DNA from: Lampropedia puyangensis | GTDB lineage: Bacteria > Pseudomonadota > Gammaproteobacteria > Burkholderiales > Burkholderiaceae_C | Direction of reading: 5' to 3' | DNA length: 64,000 nucleotides | Assembly: GCF_004833285.1 (NCBI RefSeq) | Contig: NZ_STFG01000012.1 | Coordinates: forward strand, 54,538 to 118,537 | Notes under the pieces: generated by a model | The model's input: only the letters and a program-made list of their open reading frames with translations | Databases searched by the model: none | What the model was told of the DNA's origin: nothing | Translations under genes and position numbers: made by a program | Part shown: piece after piece, positions 18,037-27,699 of the stretch | Layout of the letters: every line of letters starts with the position of its first letter | Numbering within the stretch: position 1 is the first letter of the stretch

Positions 18037-19203
18037 ATGTCCAGCTCTGCTGTGTTACGCCGCTCGCTTGCGCAGGTTTCCGAAGTATTCAGCTTGAGTG
18101 ATGCGGAGCAAGAGTCGCTTGCGACGCCGTCTGTGCCGCTTACGCAAAAGTCTGGCGGTTCTGTGTCGTTCCAGTCCGTGGCCAAAGTCTATGCATCGTC
18201 TTCAGGGGCGGTGCATGCGCTCGATGGCATCTCCTTGGATATTCCAGCGGGCAGCATTTTTGGCATCATTGGCCGCAGTGGTGCGGGTAAGTCAAGCTTA
18301 TTGCGCACCATCAATCGGCTCGAAAAGCCGACAGGCGGGCGGGTGGTAGTCGATGGTGTAGATATTGGTACGCTGGGTGAAGCTGATCTGGTGGCTTTGC
18401 GCAGGCGTATCGGCATGATCTTTCAGCACTTCAATCTGTTGTCGGCCAAGACGGTGTTTGACAACGTGGCTTTGCCATTGAAAGTGGCTGGCGTGCGGCC
18501 CGCTGAGATCAAGCAACGCGTCACAGAATTGTTGGCATTGGTGGGGTTACAAGACAAGCATCACGTTCATCCTCGTCGCCTCTCTGGCGGACAAAAGCAG
18601 CGTGTGGGGATTGCCCGTGCGCTGGCTACGCGACCTGAGATTTTGCTGTGCGACGAGGCCACTTCAGCACTCGATCCTGAAACCACCCAATCGATTTTGC
18701 AATTGCTGCGCGACATCAATCGCCGTTTGGGCATTACGGTGATTTTGATCACCCACGAGATGAGCGTGATCCGTGAGATTGCCGATCAAGTGTTGGTGCT
18801 CGAGCAAGGGCGAATTGCTGAGTTAGGTGAAGTTTGGAAAGTTTTTGGTTCGCCGCAACATGACGCGACCAAAGCCCTGCTGGCGCCTTTGCAGCACGGC
18901 TTGCCTGATGACTTGCAGCAGCGTTTGCAGTCACAGCCGCCTGCATCGGGCCATTATGACGTGGTGCTGCAGCTCGATTACAACGGCGAAGATGGGCTGG
19001 AACCAGATTTTGCGCGCATTGCTCAGGCCTTGAATGCGCAGACTCGATTGGTACACGGTGGTGTAGACCGTATTCAGGGGCATGCCCACGGCCGATTGCT
19101 TTTGGCGCTGGATGGGGCAATCGCATTGCCTGCTTTATCAAATCTGACGCAAGGGCCACAGGCCATTGCACATCGCATTGGAGTGCTCGGTTATGTCGTT
19201 TAA
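18037..19203 (+). CDS. metN: ABC transporter ATPase, MetN type
   Basis: 388 residues. The energy-coupling subunit of a methionine-type importer, at the inner face of the membrane. Seen: Walker [10 protein letters not shown] (79-87), signature LSGGQKQRV (182-190), Walker [13 protein letters not shown] (202 on), switch histidine in LITHEMSV, and a C-terminal regulatory NIL domain ([17 protein letters not shown]). The first 43 residues are an unusual Ser/Ala-rich extension before the ATPase domain. The ATG at 18037 is fixed by AAGGA 8 bases upstream. It overlaps metI by 11 bases. The true substrate may be an organosulfur compound rather than methionine. Confidence 0.92.
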   Translation: MSSSAVLRRSLAQVSEVFSLSDAEQESLATPSVPLTQKSGGSVSFQSVAKVYASSSGAVHALDGISLDIPAGSIFGIIGRSGAGKSSLLRTINRLEKPTGGRVVVDGVDIGTLGEADLVALRRRIGMIFQHFNLLSAKTVFDNVALPLKVAGVRPAEIKQRVTELLALVGLQDKHHVHPRRLSGGQKQRVGIARALATRPEILLCDEATSALDPETTQSILQLLRDINRRLGITVILITHEMSVIREIADQVLVLEQGRIAELGEVWKVFGSPQHDATKALLAPLQHGLPDDLQQRLQSQPPASGHYDVVLQLDYNGEDGLEPDFARIAQALNAQTRLVHGGVDRIQGHAHGRLLLALDGAIALPALSNLTQGPQAIAHRIGVLGYVV

Positions 19204-19855
19204 TTTATCTATTCCTACCGAGCGTTATTGGCAGGCTTTGCTCGACACTTTGGTGATGGTGGGCGTTTCTGGTGGGATCGCTTTTCTGGCTGGAATCCCT
19301 TTGGCCGTGTTGTTGATTGTCACAGCGCCTGGCGGATTTTTGGAGTCGCCCAAAGTCAATCGCGTAGTGGGTAGCGTCGTCAATGGTTTCCGCGCTACGC
19401 CATTTATCGTGTTATTGGTCGCGTTGATTCCTTTTACGCGACTGGTTGCTGGCACCACGATTGGGGTATGGGCGGCCATCGTGCCATTGGCCATCAGTGC
19501 CACACCATTTTTTGCACGAATTGCCGAAGTGAGCTTGCGCGAAGTGGATCCGGGCTTGATTGAAGCGGCGCAAGCTATGGGCTGCAAGAAGTGGCACATC
19601 ATCCGGCATGTGTACTTTCCAGAGGCGCTGCCCGGCATTATTGGTGGGTTCACCATCACTTTGGTGGCGTTGATTAGCTCCTCAGCCATGGCTGGCGCTG
19701 TTGGGGCAGGGGGCTTGGGCGACCTGGCTATCCGGTATGGATACCAGCGCTTTGACACCCAAGTCATGCTGATTGTGATTGCCGTACTGATTGCGCTGGT
19801 GACGATGGTGCAGTTCAGTGGCGACTTGTATGTACGCCGCTTGCGCAATCGCTGA
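19193..19855 (+). CDS. metI: ABC transporter permease, MetI type
   Basis: 220 residues with about five membrane segments, the partner of MetN. It carries the ATPase-docking EAA loop ([20 protein letters not shown]) and the typical end [12 protein letters not shown]. The ATG at 19193 lies inside the end of metN, so the two are translationally coupled. This is the only permease in the region, so all six solute-binding proteins probably dock to it, or some to a permease elsewhere in the genome. Confidence 0.93.
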   Translation: MSFNLSIPTERYWQALLDTLVMVGVSGGIAFLAGIPLAVLLIVTAPGGFLESPKVNRVVGSVVNGFRATPFIVLLVALIPFTRLVAGTTIGVWAAIVPLAISATPFFARIAEVSLREVDPGLIEAAQAMGCKKWHIIRHVYFPEALPGIIGGFTITLVALISSSAMAGAVGAGGLGDLAIRYGYQRFDTQVMLIVIAVLIALVTMVQFSGDLYVRRLRNR

Positions 19856-20063
19856 TGCATGTGTTTGTACGTGTAGGACCATGGTGCTTCAGACGTTCGT
19901 TGCTATGACGCGCTGTACACACCATGTGTCGGCTGCTCTCACGCCATGGGTGGGTTGACGGCACTGTCCGAATAGAGCAGATCACAACCTGGCCTGCTGA
20001 ACCAACGGGTGCCATTGCACACGTTGAGATGTTTTATTGTTCCCTCTAAGAAAGAAGCTCCGC

Positions 20064-21335
20064 ATGTCTTACTCGGATGCTCAAGGCACTTTGCATGCCT
20101 CTTCATCGGGCACGGCTCAAAACCGTTTGCCTCTTGCGCCTACTCAGCCGCATCGCATTGCCACTGAGGCTGAGGCACTGGCAATTGCCGCTGATTTGGC
20201 CAGACATTTTGCACAAGGCGCTGCCCAGCGCGATCGTGAACGGCGCTTGCCCTGGGATGAGCTTGAACGTTATACCGCCAGTGGGCTAGGGGCCATCACG
20301 ATTCCGCGCGCTTACGGTGGCCTTGGTGCATCGTTTGAGACATTGGCGCAGGTATTTGTCACGCTGTGCGCGGCAGACCCTTCGCTTGGGCAAATTCCGC
20401 AGAACCATTTTGCTTTGATTCAAAACCTGCGCGACAACGCTACGCCTGCGCAGCAGCAGCGCTGGTTTGCAGATGTTCTGTCTGGCCACCGTTTGGGCAA
20501 TGCAGGGCCAGAGAAAAAAGCCAAGGCTGCCAACATCGCGGTGCCCACTGCACGTTTGCACCGCGATGCGCAAGGCCAGTTGCGTGTGTCGGGTTCGCGG
20601 TTCTATTCCACAGGCGCATTGTTTGCGCATTGGGTGCCATTTCGGGCGGTGGATGAGCAAGAGCGTTTCGTACAGGTTTGGGTGCGGCGTGATGCGCCAG
20701 GTGTCACCATTACTGACGATTGGGACGCGTTCGGTCAACGCACTACAGCCAGTGGCAGTGTGAGGCTAGAGCAAGTCGCTGTTGAACCGGAGGATGTGGT
20801 CGCGATGCATTTGAGTCCGAATCCTATCAACTTGTCAGGCCCCATTTCTCAGTTGATTCAAGCCTCGATTGACCAAGGTATTGCCCAAGGGGCGTTGGCC
20901 GATGCCAAACAGTATGTGCGCGAGAAAACCCGCGCGTGGGTGCATTCGGGTGTCGACAACGCGTGGGAAGACCCCTACATCATTCAGGAATTTGGACAGC
21001 TGACCACGGAGGTTGATGCTGCGCGCGAAGTGCTGTTGCAAGCCGCTCGCGTGATTGATGGCTTTGACCCGCATCCTGTGACCGAAGCCATCAGTGCCGA
21101 GGCCTCAGTGGCTGTGGCGCGCGCCAAAATTTTGACGACTGAGGCAGCCTTGCATGCCAGCGAGCGGATGCTGGAGTTGGCAGGAACCTCATCGGCACGC
21201 GAAGCACACAACTTTGATCGCCATTGGCGCAATGCCCGTGTGCACACCTTGCACGATCCGGTGCGTTGGAAGTACCACTTGCTTGGCAACCATTTGCTCA
21301 ATGGCGCGGCTCCGCAACGCCACCAGTGGAACTAA
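20064..21335 (+). CDS. SfnB-like acyl-CoA-dehydrogenase-fold oxidoreductase 1
   Basis: 423 residues, cytoplasmic. Acyl-CoA dehydrogenase fold with flavin: ITIPRAYGGLGAS, QIPQNHFALIQNL, RFYSTGALFAHWVPF, TDDWDAFGQRTTASGS and the C-terminal DRHWRNARVHTLHDPVRWK. The last motif and the missing CoA-site features mark the SfnB / DszC-type group used in sulfur scavenging; members are usually reduced-flavin monooxygenases or dehydrogenases acting on sulfones or thioethers. The ATG at 20064 follows a purine-rich AAGAAAGAAG. A close paralogue follows at 21444. Confidence 0.88.
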   Translation: MSYSDAQGTLHASSSGTAQNRLPLAPTQPHRIATEAEALAIAADLARHFAQGAAQRDRERRLPWDELERYTASGLGAITIPRAYGGLGASFETLAQVFVTLCAADPSLGQIPQNHFALIQNLRDNATPAQQQRWFADVLSGHRLGNAGPEKKAKAANIAVPTARLHRDAQGQLRVSGSRFYSTGALFAHWVPFRAVDEQERFVQVWVRRDAPGVTITDDWDAFGQRTTASGSVRLEQVAVEPEDVVAMHLSPNPINLSGPISQLIQASIDQGIAQGALADAKQYVREKTRAWVHSGVDNAWEDPYIIQEFGQLTTEVDAAREVLLQAARVIDGFDPHPVTEAISAEASVAVARAKILTTEAALHASERMLELAGTSSAREAHNFDRHWRNARVHTLHDPVRWKYHLLGNHLLNGAAPQRHQWN

Positions 21336-21443
21336 CGCTTTCAAGACGGCCTTCGATGCTGCGCGCTGCTACCGCTGCAATCCATTTGTCTTCTGGCCCT
21401 TCGCTGTTGACCAGCGCTCGCCCAACCATTGCTATGCGACACC

Positions 21444-22727
21444 ATGTCTGAACCAACCCTTCAATTCTCCAGCACGGCGGCTGCCGTTGTGCACAACAGT
21501 TTTCGGCAAGTAGTTGCTCCTGTAGCCGCTCCGGCACAGCGGCCCCACCACATTGCCAGCGAAGCAGAAGCGCTGGCGCTGGCGCAGCACTATGCGGCGC
21601 AGTGGGCGCCTACGGCATTGCAGCGCGACCGCGATCGCCTTTTGCCATGGGCCGAAATCGAGACCTACAGCAATAGTGGTTTGTGGGGCATTACCGTGCC
21701 CAAAGCCTACGGCGGTTTGCAGGTGCGTAATGCAACCTTGGCGCAGGTGATTGCTACCATCGCTGCGGCAGATGGTTCCTTGGGGCATATCCCGCAGAAC
21801 CATTTTTATGCGCTGGAGGTCTTGCGTGTAGGTGGTAGTGATGCGCAGCAGCGGTTTTTCTTTGACCGTGTGCTCGCTGGTGAACGCTTTGGCAATGCCT
21901 TGTCAGAGATTGGTCATCGTGACCACAAGCGTCGCACGCGGCTGGAGCAAGCTCCAGCGGGTTGGGTGCTTAATGGCGAAAAATTTTATTGCACTGGCGC
22001 GTTGTTTGCTCATTGGATTCCCGTGCAAGCCATGCAGTGGACTGGCGATACAGAGCCTATCAGTGTGATGGTGTTTGTACCGCGCGATGCCGTGGGGGTG
22101 ACGGTTACTGACGACTGGGATGGCATGGGTCAGCGCGTTACGGGCAGTGGCTCAGTGTCGCTGCAGAATGTGCAAATCAAGCCGGAATGGATTGTGCCGT
22201 TTCAGGTCAGTTTTGACACACCCACCACGATTGGCCCTGTGGCCCAGATCATGCATGCTGCTATTGATCTGGGGATTGGTGAAGGGGCTTTGCAGGCTAG
22301 TTTGCCATTCATTCGCGAACATGCCCGCCCCTGGATAGATGCCCATGTCTCGCAGGCCAGCGAAGACCCGCTGACTTTGCAGGCGCTGGGTCAGGTGGAT
22401 GTGCGATTGCATGCTGCACGCGCGATGTTGCTACGCGGCGCGGCGATCACCGATGCGGCGCAAGCTGCCCCGACCGAAGCCAGCGTCGCTGCGGCCTCTG
22501 TTGCAGTGGCACAGGCCCGTGCACTTTGCCATAGCGCAGGCCTTTTGGCTGCGAATAAATTGTTGGAGCTGGGCGGTACATCCGCCACGTTCTCACAGTG
22601 GGGCTTTGATCGCTATTGGCGCAATGTGCGCACCCATACTTTGCATGACCCCGTGCGCTGGAAATGGCATGCGATTGGTAATTACACCCTCAATGGGGTC
22701 ATTCCTCCACGTTATGGAGCGCTGTAA
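21444..22727 (+). CDS. SfnB-like oxidoreductase 2
   Basis: 427 residues, paralogue of the preceding gene: ITVPKAYGGLQV, HIPQNHFYALEVL, GEKFYCTGALFAHWIP, TDDWDGMGQRVTGSGS, and DRYWRNVRTHTLHDPVRWK. A flavin-dependent step of organosulfur oxidation is expected; the exact substrate is unknown. Its stop overlaps the ATG of the FMN monooxygenase gene by one base (TAATG), so the two are translationally coupled and may work on one pathway. Confidence 0.88.
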   Translation: MSEPTLQFSSTAAAVVHNSFRQVVAPVAAPAQRPHHIASEAEALALAQHYAAQWAPTALQRDRDRLLPWAEIETYSNSGLWGITVPKAYGGLQVRNATLAQVIATIAAADGSLGHIPQNHFYALEVLRVGGSDAQQRFFFDRVLAGERFGNALSEIGHRDHKRRTRLEQAPAGWVLNGEKFYCTGALFAHWIPVQAMQWTGDTEPISVMVFVPRDAVGVTVTDDWDGMGQRVTGSGSVSLQNVQIKPEWIVPFQVSFDTPTTIGPVAQIMHAAIDLGIGEGALQASLPFIREHARPWIDAHVSQASEDPLTLQALGQVDVRLHAARAMLLRGAAITDAAQAAPTEASVAAASVAVAQARALCHSAGLLAANKLLELGGTSATFSQWGFDRYWRNVRTHTLHDPVRWKWHAIGNYTLNGVIPPRYGAL

Positions 22728-24151
22728 TGTCACTGCACGCACAGCGGCGCGGCGCGCCAAGTCAACCCCTGATCCTCAATGCGTTCAGCATGAACAGTGT
22801 TGGCCATATCAACCACGGTTTATGGACGCACCCGCGTGACACCTCCGCGCAGTACAACACCCTTGCTTATTGGCAAGACCTTGCGCGTGAGTTGGAGCGG
22901 GGGTTGTTTGATGGCCTGTTTTTGGCTGACATTGTCGGCGTGTACGACACCTACCAGCAGTCGGCTGAGGTGACGCTGCGCGAATCGATTCAATTGCCTA
23001 TCAACGACCCGACGTTGGTAGTGCCCGCCATGGCTGCTGTGACGCAACACCTCGGTTTTGGCGTCACAGTCAACCTCAGCTACGAACAGCCGTATTTGTT
23101 GGCACGGCGCTTTTCAACCCTGGACCATTTGACCCAGGGCCGCATAGGCTGGAATGTCGTGACGGGCTATCTGGATTCCGCTGCGCGGGCAATGGGGCAA
23201 GTGCAACAACTCGCACACGATGCGCGCTATGACCGGGCTGATGAGTTCATGGAGGTGGTCTACAAACTGTGGGAGGGCAGTTGGCAAGAGGGCGCAGTCG
23301 TGCGGGATCGGCAAGCGCGTGTGTTTGCTCGGCCTGATTTGGTGCGTCCTGTGCGCCACCATGGCCAGTACTTTCAGGTCGAAGGCTACCACCTGTCAGA
23401 GCCGTCTGTACAACGTACGCCGATATTGTTCCAGGCAGGCAGTTCCGGGCGAGGTTTGCGCTTTGCTGCGCGCCATGCTGAGTGCGTTTTCATGTCGGTG
23501 CAAGACAAAGCTGCTACCGCTGCTTTGGTGCGGGAGTTGCGCCAGGAAGTCGTCCGCGCTGGCCGCCGCCCAGAAGATGTGAAGGTGCTAGTGGGCTTGA
23601 CCCCGGTTGTTGCGGCCACCGAACGCCAAGCACAGGAAAAGTACCAAGAGTATTGCCGTTATGCCAGTGCCGAAGCGGGGCTGGCGCATATTGCGGCTAC
23701 TGCTGGGGTCGATTTTGCGCAGTTCCAGCGTGATACCCCTTTGCTGGCCCAGCACAAAAGCAATGGCATTGAGAACAGCATCAAACGTCTGGCCAATGGC
23801 CGAGAGAACTACACCTTGGGCGATTTGTTGGATGAACTCGCATTGGGTGGGCGTTACGAAACGGTGGTGGGCTCTCCCGCACAGATTGTTGACGCCATGC
23901 AGTCATGGGTAGACGAGGCGGGTGTGGACGGTTTCAACATTGCACGCACGGTCGTCCCCGAGAGTTATACCGATTTCATTGATCTGGTCGTCCCTGAGCT
24001 GCAAAACCGTGGTTTGCATAAGACTGCCTACGCGCAGGGAAGCTTACGGCACAAGCTGTTTGGCCAAGGCGATTACCTGCAGCGGCCGCATGTGGCTGCA
24101 CGCTGTCGATGTTCCCAGCCGCTTAGCGCAGAAGCCGCCGCTGCTGCTTGA
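22727..24151 (+). CDS. FMN-dependent monooxygenase, NtaA/SnaA/DszA type, 1
   Basis: 474 residues, bacterial-luciferase fold. Uses FMNH2 from a separate reductase to oxidize a small substrate; relatives act on nitrilotriacetate, dibenzothiophene sulfone or dimethyl sulfide. Seen: LNAFSMNSVGHINHGLW at the N-terminus, WQDLARELERGLFDGLFLAD, QGRIGWNVVTGYLDSAAR (flavin-binding strand), LFQAGSSGRGLRFAARHAE, and the late ELQNRGLHKTAY with GSLRHKLFGQ. No flavin reductase lies nearby, so it must come from elsewhere. Coupled to the SfnB-like gene upstream. Confidence 0.9.
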   Translation: MSLHAQRRGAPSQPLILNAFSMNSVGHINHGLWTHPRDTSAQYNTLAYWQDLARELERGLFDGLFLADIVGVYDTYQQSAEVTLRESIQLPINDPTLVVPAMAAVTQHLGFGVTVNLSYEQPYLLARRFSTLDHLTQGRIGWNVVTGYLDSAARAMGQVQQLAHDARYDRADEFMEVVYKLWEGSWQEGAVVRDRQARVFARPDLVRPVRHHGQYFQVEGYHLSEPSVQRTPILFQAGSSGRGLRFAARHAECVFMSVQDKAATAALVRELRQEVVRAGRRPEDVKVLVGLTPVVAATERQAQEKYQEYCRYASAEAGLAHIAATAGVDFAQFQRDTPLLAQHKSNGIENSIKRLANGRENYTLGDLLDELALGGRYETVVGSPAQIVDAMQSWVDEAGVDGFNIARTVVPESYTDFIDLVVPELQNRGLHKTAYAQGSLRHKLFGQGDYLQRPHVAARCRCSQPLSAEAAAAA

Positions 24152-24283
24152 TGTGTACGAGTGTGCAGTAGGGCTGCATGCCCAACTGGCCTTTCGCTAT
24201 TTCTCCCCGATATTGACCATCAGCGCAGTGATGTGCGCTGGGCAATGCATGCTTTTTCAACTGTTTGACCGATGGACACTACC

Positions 24284-25144
24284 ATGAGTGATACCCCCTT
24301 CTCAACATTACATCGCCGCGGCTTCATGACAACTGCGCTGGCTGCTGCTGGTGGCGTAGCCACGGGTCTGTGGGGCCAACCCGCATTAGCGGCCAATACG
24401 CCTGCCACACAGAAAGTACTGAAAGTTGGCGTGACTTCTGGCCCCCATGAACAGGTTTTTGAAGCCGTTAAGAAGGTGGCCGAACGCGACTATGGCTTGA
24501 AGATTGAGATTGTTTCGTTCAGCGATTATGTGATGCCCAACGCCGCCTTGGATGCCGGTGATCTGGACGCCAACAGCTTTCAGCATGGTCCATTCTTGCA
24601 GGCAGCCATCCGTGCGCGGGGCTACAAGCTCCATGGTGTTGGGCGCACGTGGGTGGGGCCGATTTCTTTGTTTTCCAAGAAATACCAATCACTGGATCAG
24701 TTGCCGCAGGGCGCGCAAATTTCATTGCCAAACGACCCTGCCAACGGTGGCCGTGTTTTGTTGTTGCTGGCCAAAGGCGGTTTGATCAAACTCAAGCCCG
24801 GTATCGACCCACTGCAAGGCGTGTTTGCTTCGCAAGACGACATCATTGAAAACCCCCGAAATTTCCAGTTTGTGGAGCTGGAATCCCCTTTGCTGGTTCG
24901 CTCGCTCGACGACGTCCATGCCGCTGCCATCAATGCCGATTACGCCTATAAGGCCGGACTCAATCCTGTGCGGGACTCTCTGCTGACGGAGTCTGGCGAC
25001 AGTCCTTACGTATGCCTGATTGCTGTGCAAGCAAAAAACAAAGACGTGCCATGGCTGCCGCAATTGGTTGCGGCCTACCGCACGCAGGAAGTGAAGGACT
25101 TCATCGTCAAAGAGTTTGATGGTGTGGTGATTCCTTCGTGGTGA
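24284..25144 (+). CDS. MetQ/NlpA-family solute-binding protein 3, Tat-type signal
   Basis: 286 residues from the ATG at 24284 (GGA upstream; an in-frame ATG at 24272 is possible). It is the most divergent of the six. The signal carries an HRRGFM twin arginine followed by an alanine-rich core and GQPALA, so export by the Tat system is likely. Mature part: LKVGVTSGPHEQVFEAV, IVSFSDYVMPNAALDAGDLD, NSFQHGPFLQAA, SLPNDPANGGRVLLLL. No lipobox. Its core lacks the EFTDW signature of the others (SFSDY instead), suggesting a different ligand. Confidence 0.88.
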   Translation: MSDTPFSTLHRRGFMTTALAAAGGVATGLWGQPALAANTPATQKVLKVGVTSGPHEQVFEAVKKVAERDYGLKIEIVSFSDYVMPNAALDAGDLDANSFQHGPFLQAAIRARGYKLHGVGRTWVGPISLFSKKYQSLDQLPQGAQISLPNDPANGGRVLLLLAKGGLIKLKPGIDPLQGVFASQDDIIENPRNFQFVELESPLLVRSLDDVHAAAINADYAYKAGLNPVRDSLLTESGDSPYVCLIAVQAKNKDVPWLPQLVAAYRTQEVKDFIVKEFDGVVIPSW

Positions 25145-25193
25145 TGGGGCAGCGTTGATCGATTGAAATCCTTAGAACGTCAACACGTTCTTA

Positions 25194-25275
25194 CAGCCGC
25201 TAACACCCCATTGGATACGCCGTTAGTGCCGTACTGTTCCTGTACAGCCTTTGGTTTGCTTGGGCGTGTTAGCTG
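25194..25275. repeat. Intergenic repeat element, copy 1
   Basis: Starts CAGCCGCTAACACCCC and ends GGGCGTGTTAGCTG, so its ends are inverted. It shares an internal GTACT...GTAC core and the GGTTTGCT-GGG-GTGTTAGC end with a longer copy at 35343-35470. It lies between two solute-binding-protein genes. A hairpin just before it (AGAACGT/ACGTTCT, 25174-25191) may end the upstream transcript. Probably a REP-like non-coding element. Confidence 0.55.
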
Positions 25276-25328
25276 TCCTTGGCCTGCGCTACTGAGCAGG
25301 CATTAACGAATACAACAGGAGTGACATG

Positions 25329-26144
25329 ATGCGTACGACCGTATGGATGAAGAAAATGGCCCAAACTTTGGTGGGTGTGGCGTTGGTGGGAAGTGCTTGG
25401 GCTGCGCCGCTGAAAATTGGTGTGGTGCCCGGCGTGTTTGCCGACTCTGTGAGTGTGGCGGCACAGGAGGCCAAAAAGCAGGGCTTGGATGTTGAGCTGG
25501 TGGAGTTTACCGATTGGGCTACGCCGAATGTGGCCTTGGATGCGGGCGACATCGACCTGAACTATTTTCAAAATAGCAACTATCTGGCCAATGTTATTCG
25601 TGACAGAGGCTTTGATTTTGTCAGTGTCCAGCCGGGGATTCTGTCGTATTTGGGCTTGTACTCGCTCAAACATAAAACCTTGGCGGATATTCCAGATGGT
25701 GCACGAGTGGCCATTGCCAGTGACCCTGTGAACGTGGGGCGTGGCTTGCGTTTGCTCAGCCATGCCGGCTTGATCAGCTTGCGCCCGGATGCGGGTCTGC
25801 TCAGCGAGCTCAAGGACATTGCAGACAACCCCAAACATCTGAAGTTTGTGGAGGTCGAAGGCCCGCAATTGGCACGTGCTACGCAAGACGTGGATTTGGC
25901 TCAGGGCTTTCCGTATTTCATCCTCGCCTCCAAAGTGTTTGATGCGACCAGTGGTTTGGCATACACCAGCTATGAAGACGATTCCTGGGCCATTCAGTTT
26001 GTAGCCCGTAAAGACAAGACCAGTGATCCGCGTATTGCCCAGTTCCTGCAGGTCTACAAAGAGTCTCCAGCTGTGCGCAGCACGATTGATGCCTTCTACC
26101 AGCACGAGAAAAAGCTCTACCGCTTGACTTGGCTGAAAGACTGA
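25329..26144 (+). CDS. MetQ/NlpA-family solute-binding protein 4
   Basis: 271 residues from the second of two tandem ATGs (25326/25329); AGGAG at 25317-25321 is spaced 7 bases from the second. The signal peptide ends at AWA. Mature part: PLKIGVVPGVFADS, VEFTDWATPNVALDAGDID, NYFQNSNYLANV, ASDPVNVGRGLRLL, VEVEGPQLAR. No lipobox. Closest in motifs to proteins 1, 2 and 5. Thirty-two bases upstream of the second FMN monooxygenase gene, so it may import that enzyme's substrate. Confidence 0.92.
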   Translation: MRTTVWMKKMAQTLVGVALVGSAWAAPLKIGVVPGVFADSVSVAAQEAKKQGLDVELVEFTDWATPNVALDAGDIDLNYFQNSNYLANVIRDRGFDFVSVQPGILSYLGLYSLKHKTLADIPDGARVAIASDPVNVGRGLRLLSHAGLISLRPDAGLLSELKDIADNPKHLKFVEVEGPQLARATQDVDLAQGFPYFILASKVFDATSGLAYTSYEDDSWAIQFVARKDKTSDPRIAQFLQVYKESPAVRSTIDAFYQHEKKLYRLTWLKD

Positions 26145-26176
26145 CCACGCCACCCATTGACCTGAGGGCACATACC

Positions 26177-27643
26177 ATGACGCGCCAAAAGCATATCCAC
26201 GTCAACGCGTTCAATATGAACTGCGTAGGCCACATTCACCACGGTTTGTGGACTCATCCGCGAGACCGTTCGACCGAGTACAACACACTCAAGTACTGGA
26301 CTGACATTGCTCGCACGCTGGAAAAGGGGCTGTTTGATGGCCTTTTTATTGCCGATGTGATTGGGTATTACGACGTGTACCAGCATGCCCAGCGCCACGG
26401 TGTGGACTTGACATTGCGTGAGGCCATTCAGCTGCCGGTAAACAATCCGTGGTTGATTATCTCGGCCATGGCCGCTGTGACTGAGCACTTGGGCTTTGGT
26501 GTGACGGCCACCATCAGCGCGCACAACCCGTATACCTTTGCGCGCGATGTGAGCACGTTGGATCAACTGACCAATGGCCGCATTGGCTGGAACATCGTGA
26601 CCGGGTATGTAGACAGTGGTGCGCGTGGATTGGGGCAGGAAGGTTTGGACGAACACGACCGCCGCTATGACCGTGCAGATGACTTTCTGGCGCTGGCGTA
26701 CAAACTTTGGGAGGGAAGTTGGGAAGATGGGGCCGTGATTGCAGACAAGGCTCGGCGTATTCATGCCCTGCCTGAGAAGGTGCACCCCGTTGTGCACAAC
26801 GGTCCGTTTTACCGTGCCAATGCTATTCACATGAGTGCGCCTTCACCGCAGCGCACACCCTTGTTGTTCCAGGCGGGGACATCCAGCCGTGGTTTGCAGT
26901 TTGCGGGGCAACACGCAGAAGGGATTTTTATTGGCGCCACCACACCAGAGGCTGCGCGAGAAGCTTCTCGCAAGTTGCGTCAGGCCGCAGTGGATGCAGG
27001 CCGCAGGCCTGAGGACATCAAAATTTACGCTGGTATGGCTGTGGTGACAGGCGATACGCAAGCACAGGCGCAAGAGAAATATGCCGAGTACCTTCAGCAT
27101 GCCAGTGCAGAAGGAGGTTTGGCCCATTTTGCCGCGAGCACCGGGGTGGATTTTGCGCAATACGACCTTGATGAACCCATACCCTTTGGTAAGAGCAATG
27201 CCATTCAGTCTGCCGCGGCGGCAGCGCAGGCACAAGGCTGGACAACGCGGCGCAAATTACTGGAACAGTTCAAGCTGGGAAGTCGCTACAACACGGTGGT
27301 GGGTGACGCCAACCACGTAGCTGATGAGTTGACGCGCTGGATTGACGAAGGCGAGATCGATGGTTTCAACCTCACCCGCATTGTGGTGCCTGAAACCTGG
27401 GAGGACTTTGCCAACACGGTCGTGCCAGAGCTTCAAAACCGTGGTCGCTACCGCACTGCGTATGAGCCTGGCGGATTTCGGCACAAGCTCTTCGGCCAGG
27501 GCGACCGTTTGCCTGCCAACCATGTTGGTGCGCAATGGCGTGATGCGCTTGCGCACAAAGCGGGGCAAGCCGCAGCTTCCGTTCAGGCTGACACGAAAGG
27601 GGGCCCAGCGCACCCGTTGACTACCAAACCGATTGCCGTTTGA
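26177..27643 (+). CDS. FMN-dependent monooxygenase, NtaA/SnaA/DszA type, 2
   Basis: 488 residues, luciferase-like fold. N-terminus VNAFNMNCVGHIHHGLW, TDIARTLEKGLFDGLFIAD, NGRIGWNIVTGYVDSGAR, LFQAGTSSRGLQFAGQHAE, and the C-terminal ELQNRGRYRTAY with GGFRHKLFGQG. Same family as the enzyme at 22727 but clearly diverged, which suggests a second substrate. The N-terminal sequence resembles dimethyl-sulfide monooxygenase (DmoA) relatives; this is only suggestive. The ATG at 26177 fits the family start, with GAGGGC upstream. Confidence 0.9.
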   Translation: MTRQKHIHVNAFNMNCVGHIHHGLWTHPRDRSTEYNTLKYWTDIARTLEKGLFDGLFIADVIGYYDVYQHAQRHGVDLTLREAIQLPVNNPWLIISAMAAVTEHLGFGVTATISAHNPYTFARDVSTLDQLTNGRIGWNIVTGYVDSGARGLGQEGLDEHDRRYDRADDFLALAYKLWEGSWEDGAVIADKARRIHALPEKVHPVVHNGPFYRANAIHMSAPSPQRTPLLFQAGTSSRGLQFAGQHAEGIFIGATTPEAAREASRKLRQAAVDAGRRPEDIKIYAGMAVVTGDTQAQAQEKYAEYLQHASAEGGLAHFAASTGVDFAQYDLDEPIPFGKSNAIQSAAAAAQAQGWTTRRKLLEQFKLGSRYNTVVGDANHVADELTRWIDEGEIDGFNLTRIVVPETWEDFANTVVPELQNRGRYRTAYEPGGFRHKLFGQGDRLPANHVGAQWRDALAHKAGQAAASVQADTKGGPAHPLTTKPIAV

Positions 27644-27699
27644 ACGTGCGGCCACCCAACACAACCACATCAAGTCAACTCTGTAGAGGACATATAGCG

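Noticed and set aside
24221..24240. Hairpin CAGCGCA/TGCGCTG before binding protein 3
   Set aside because: Seven-bp arms without a T run; common by chance in sequence of this composition.
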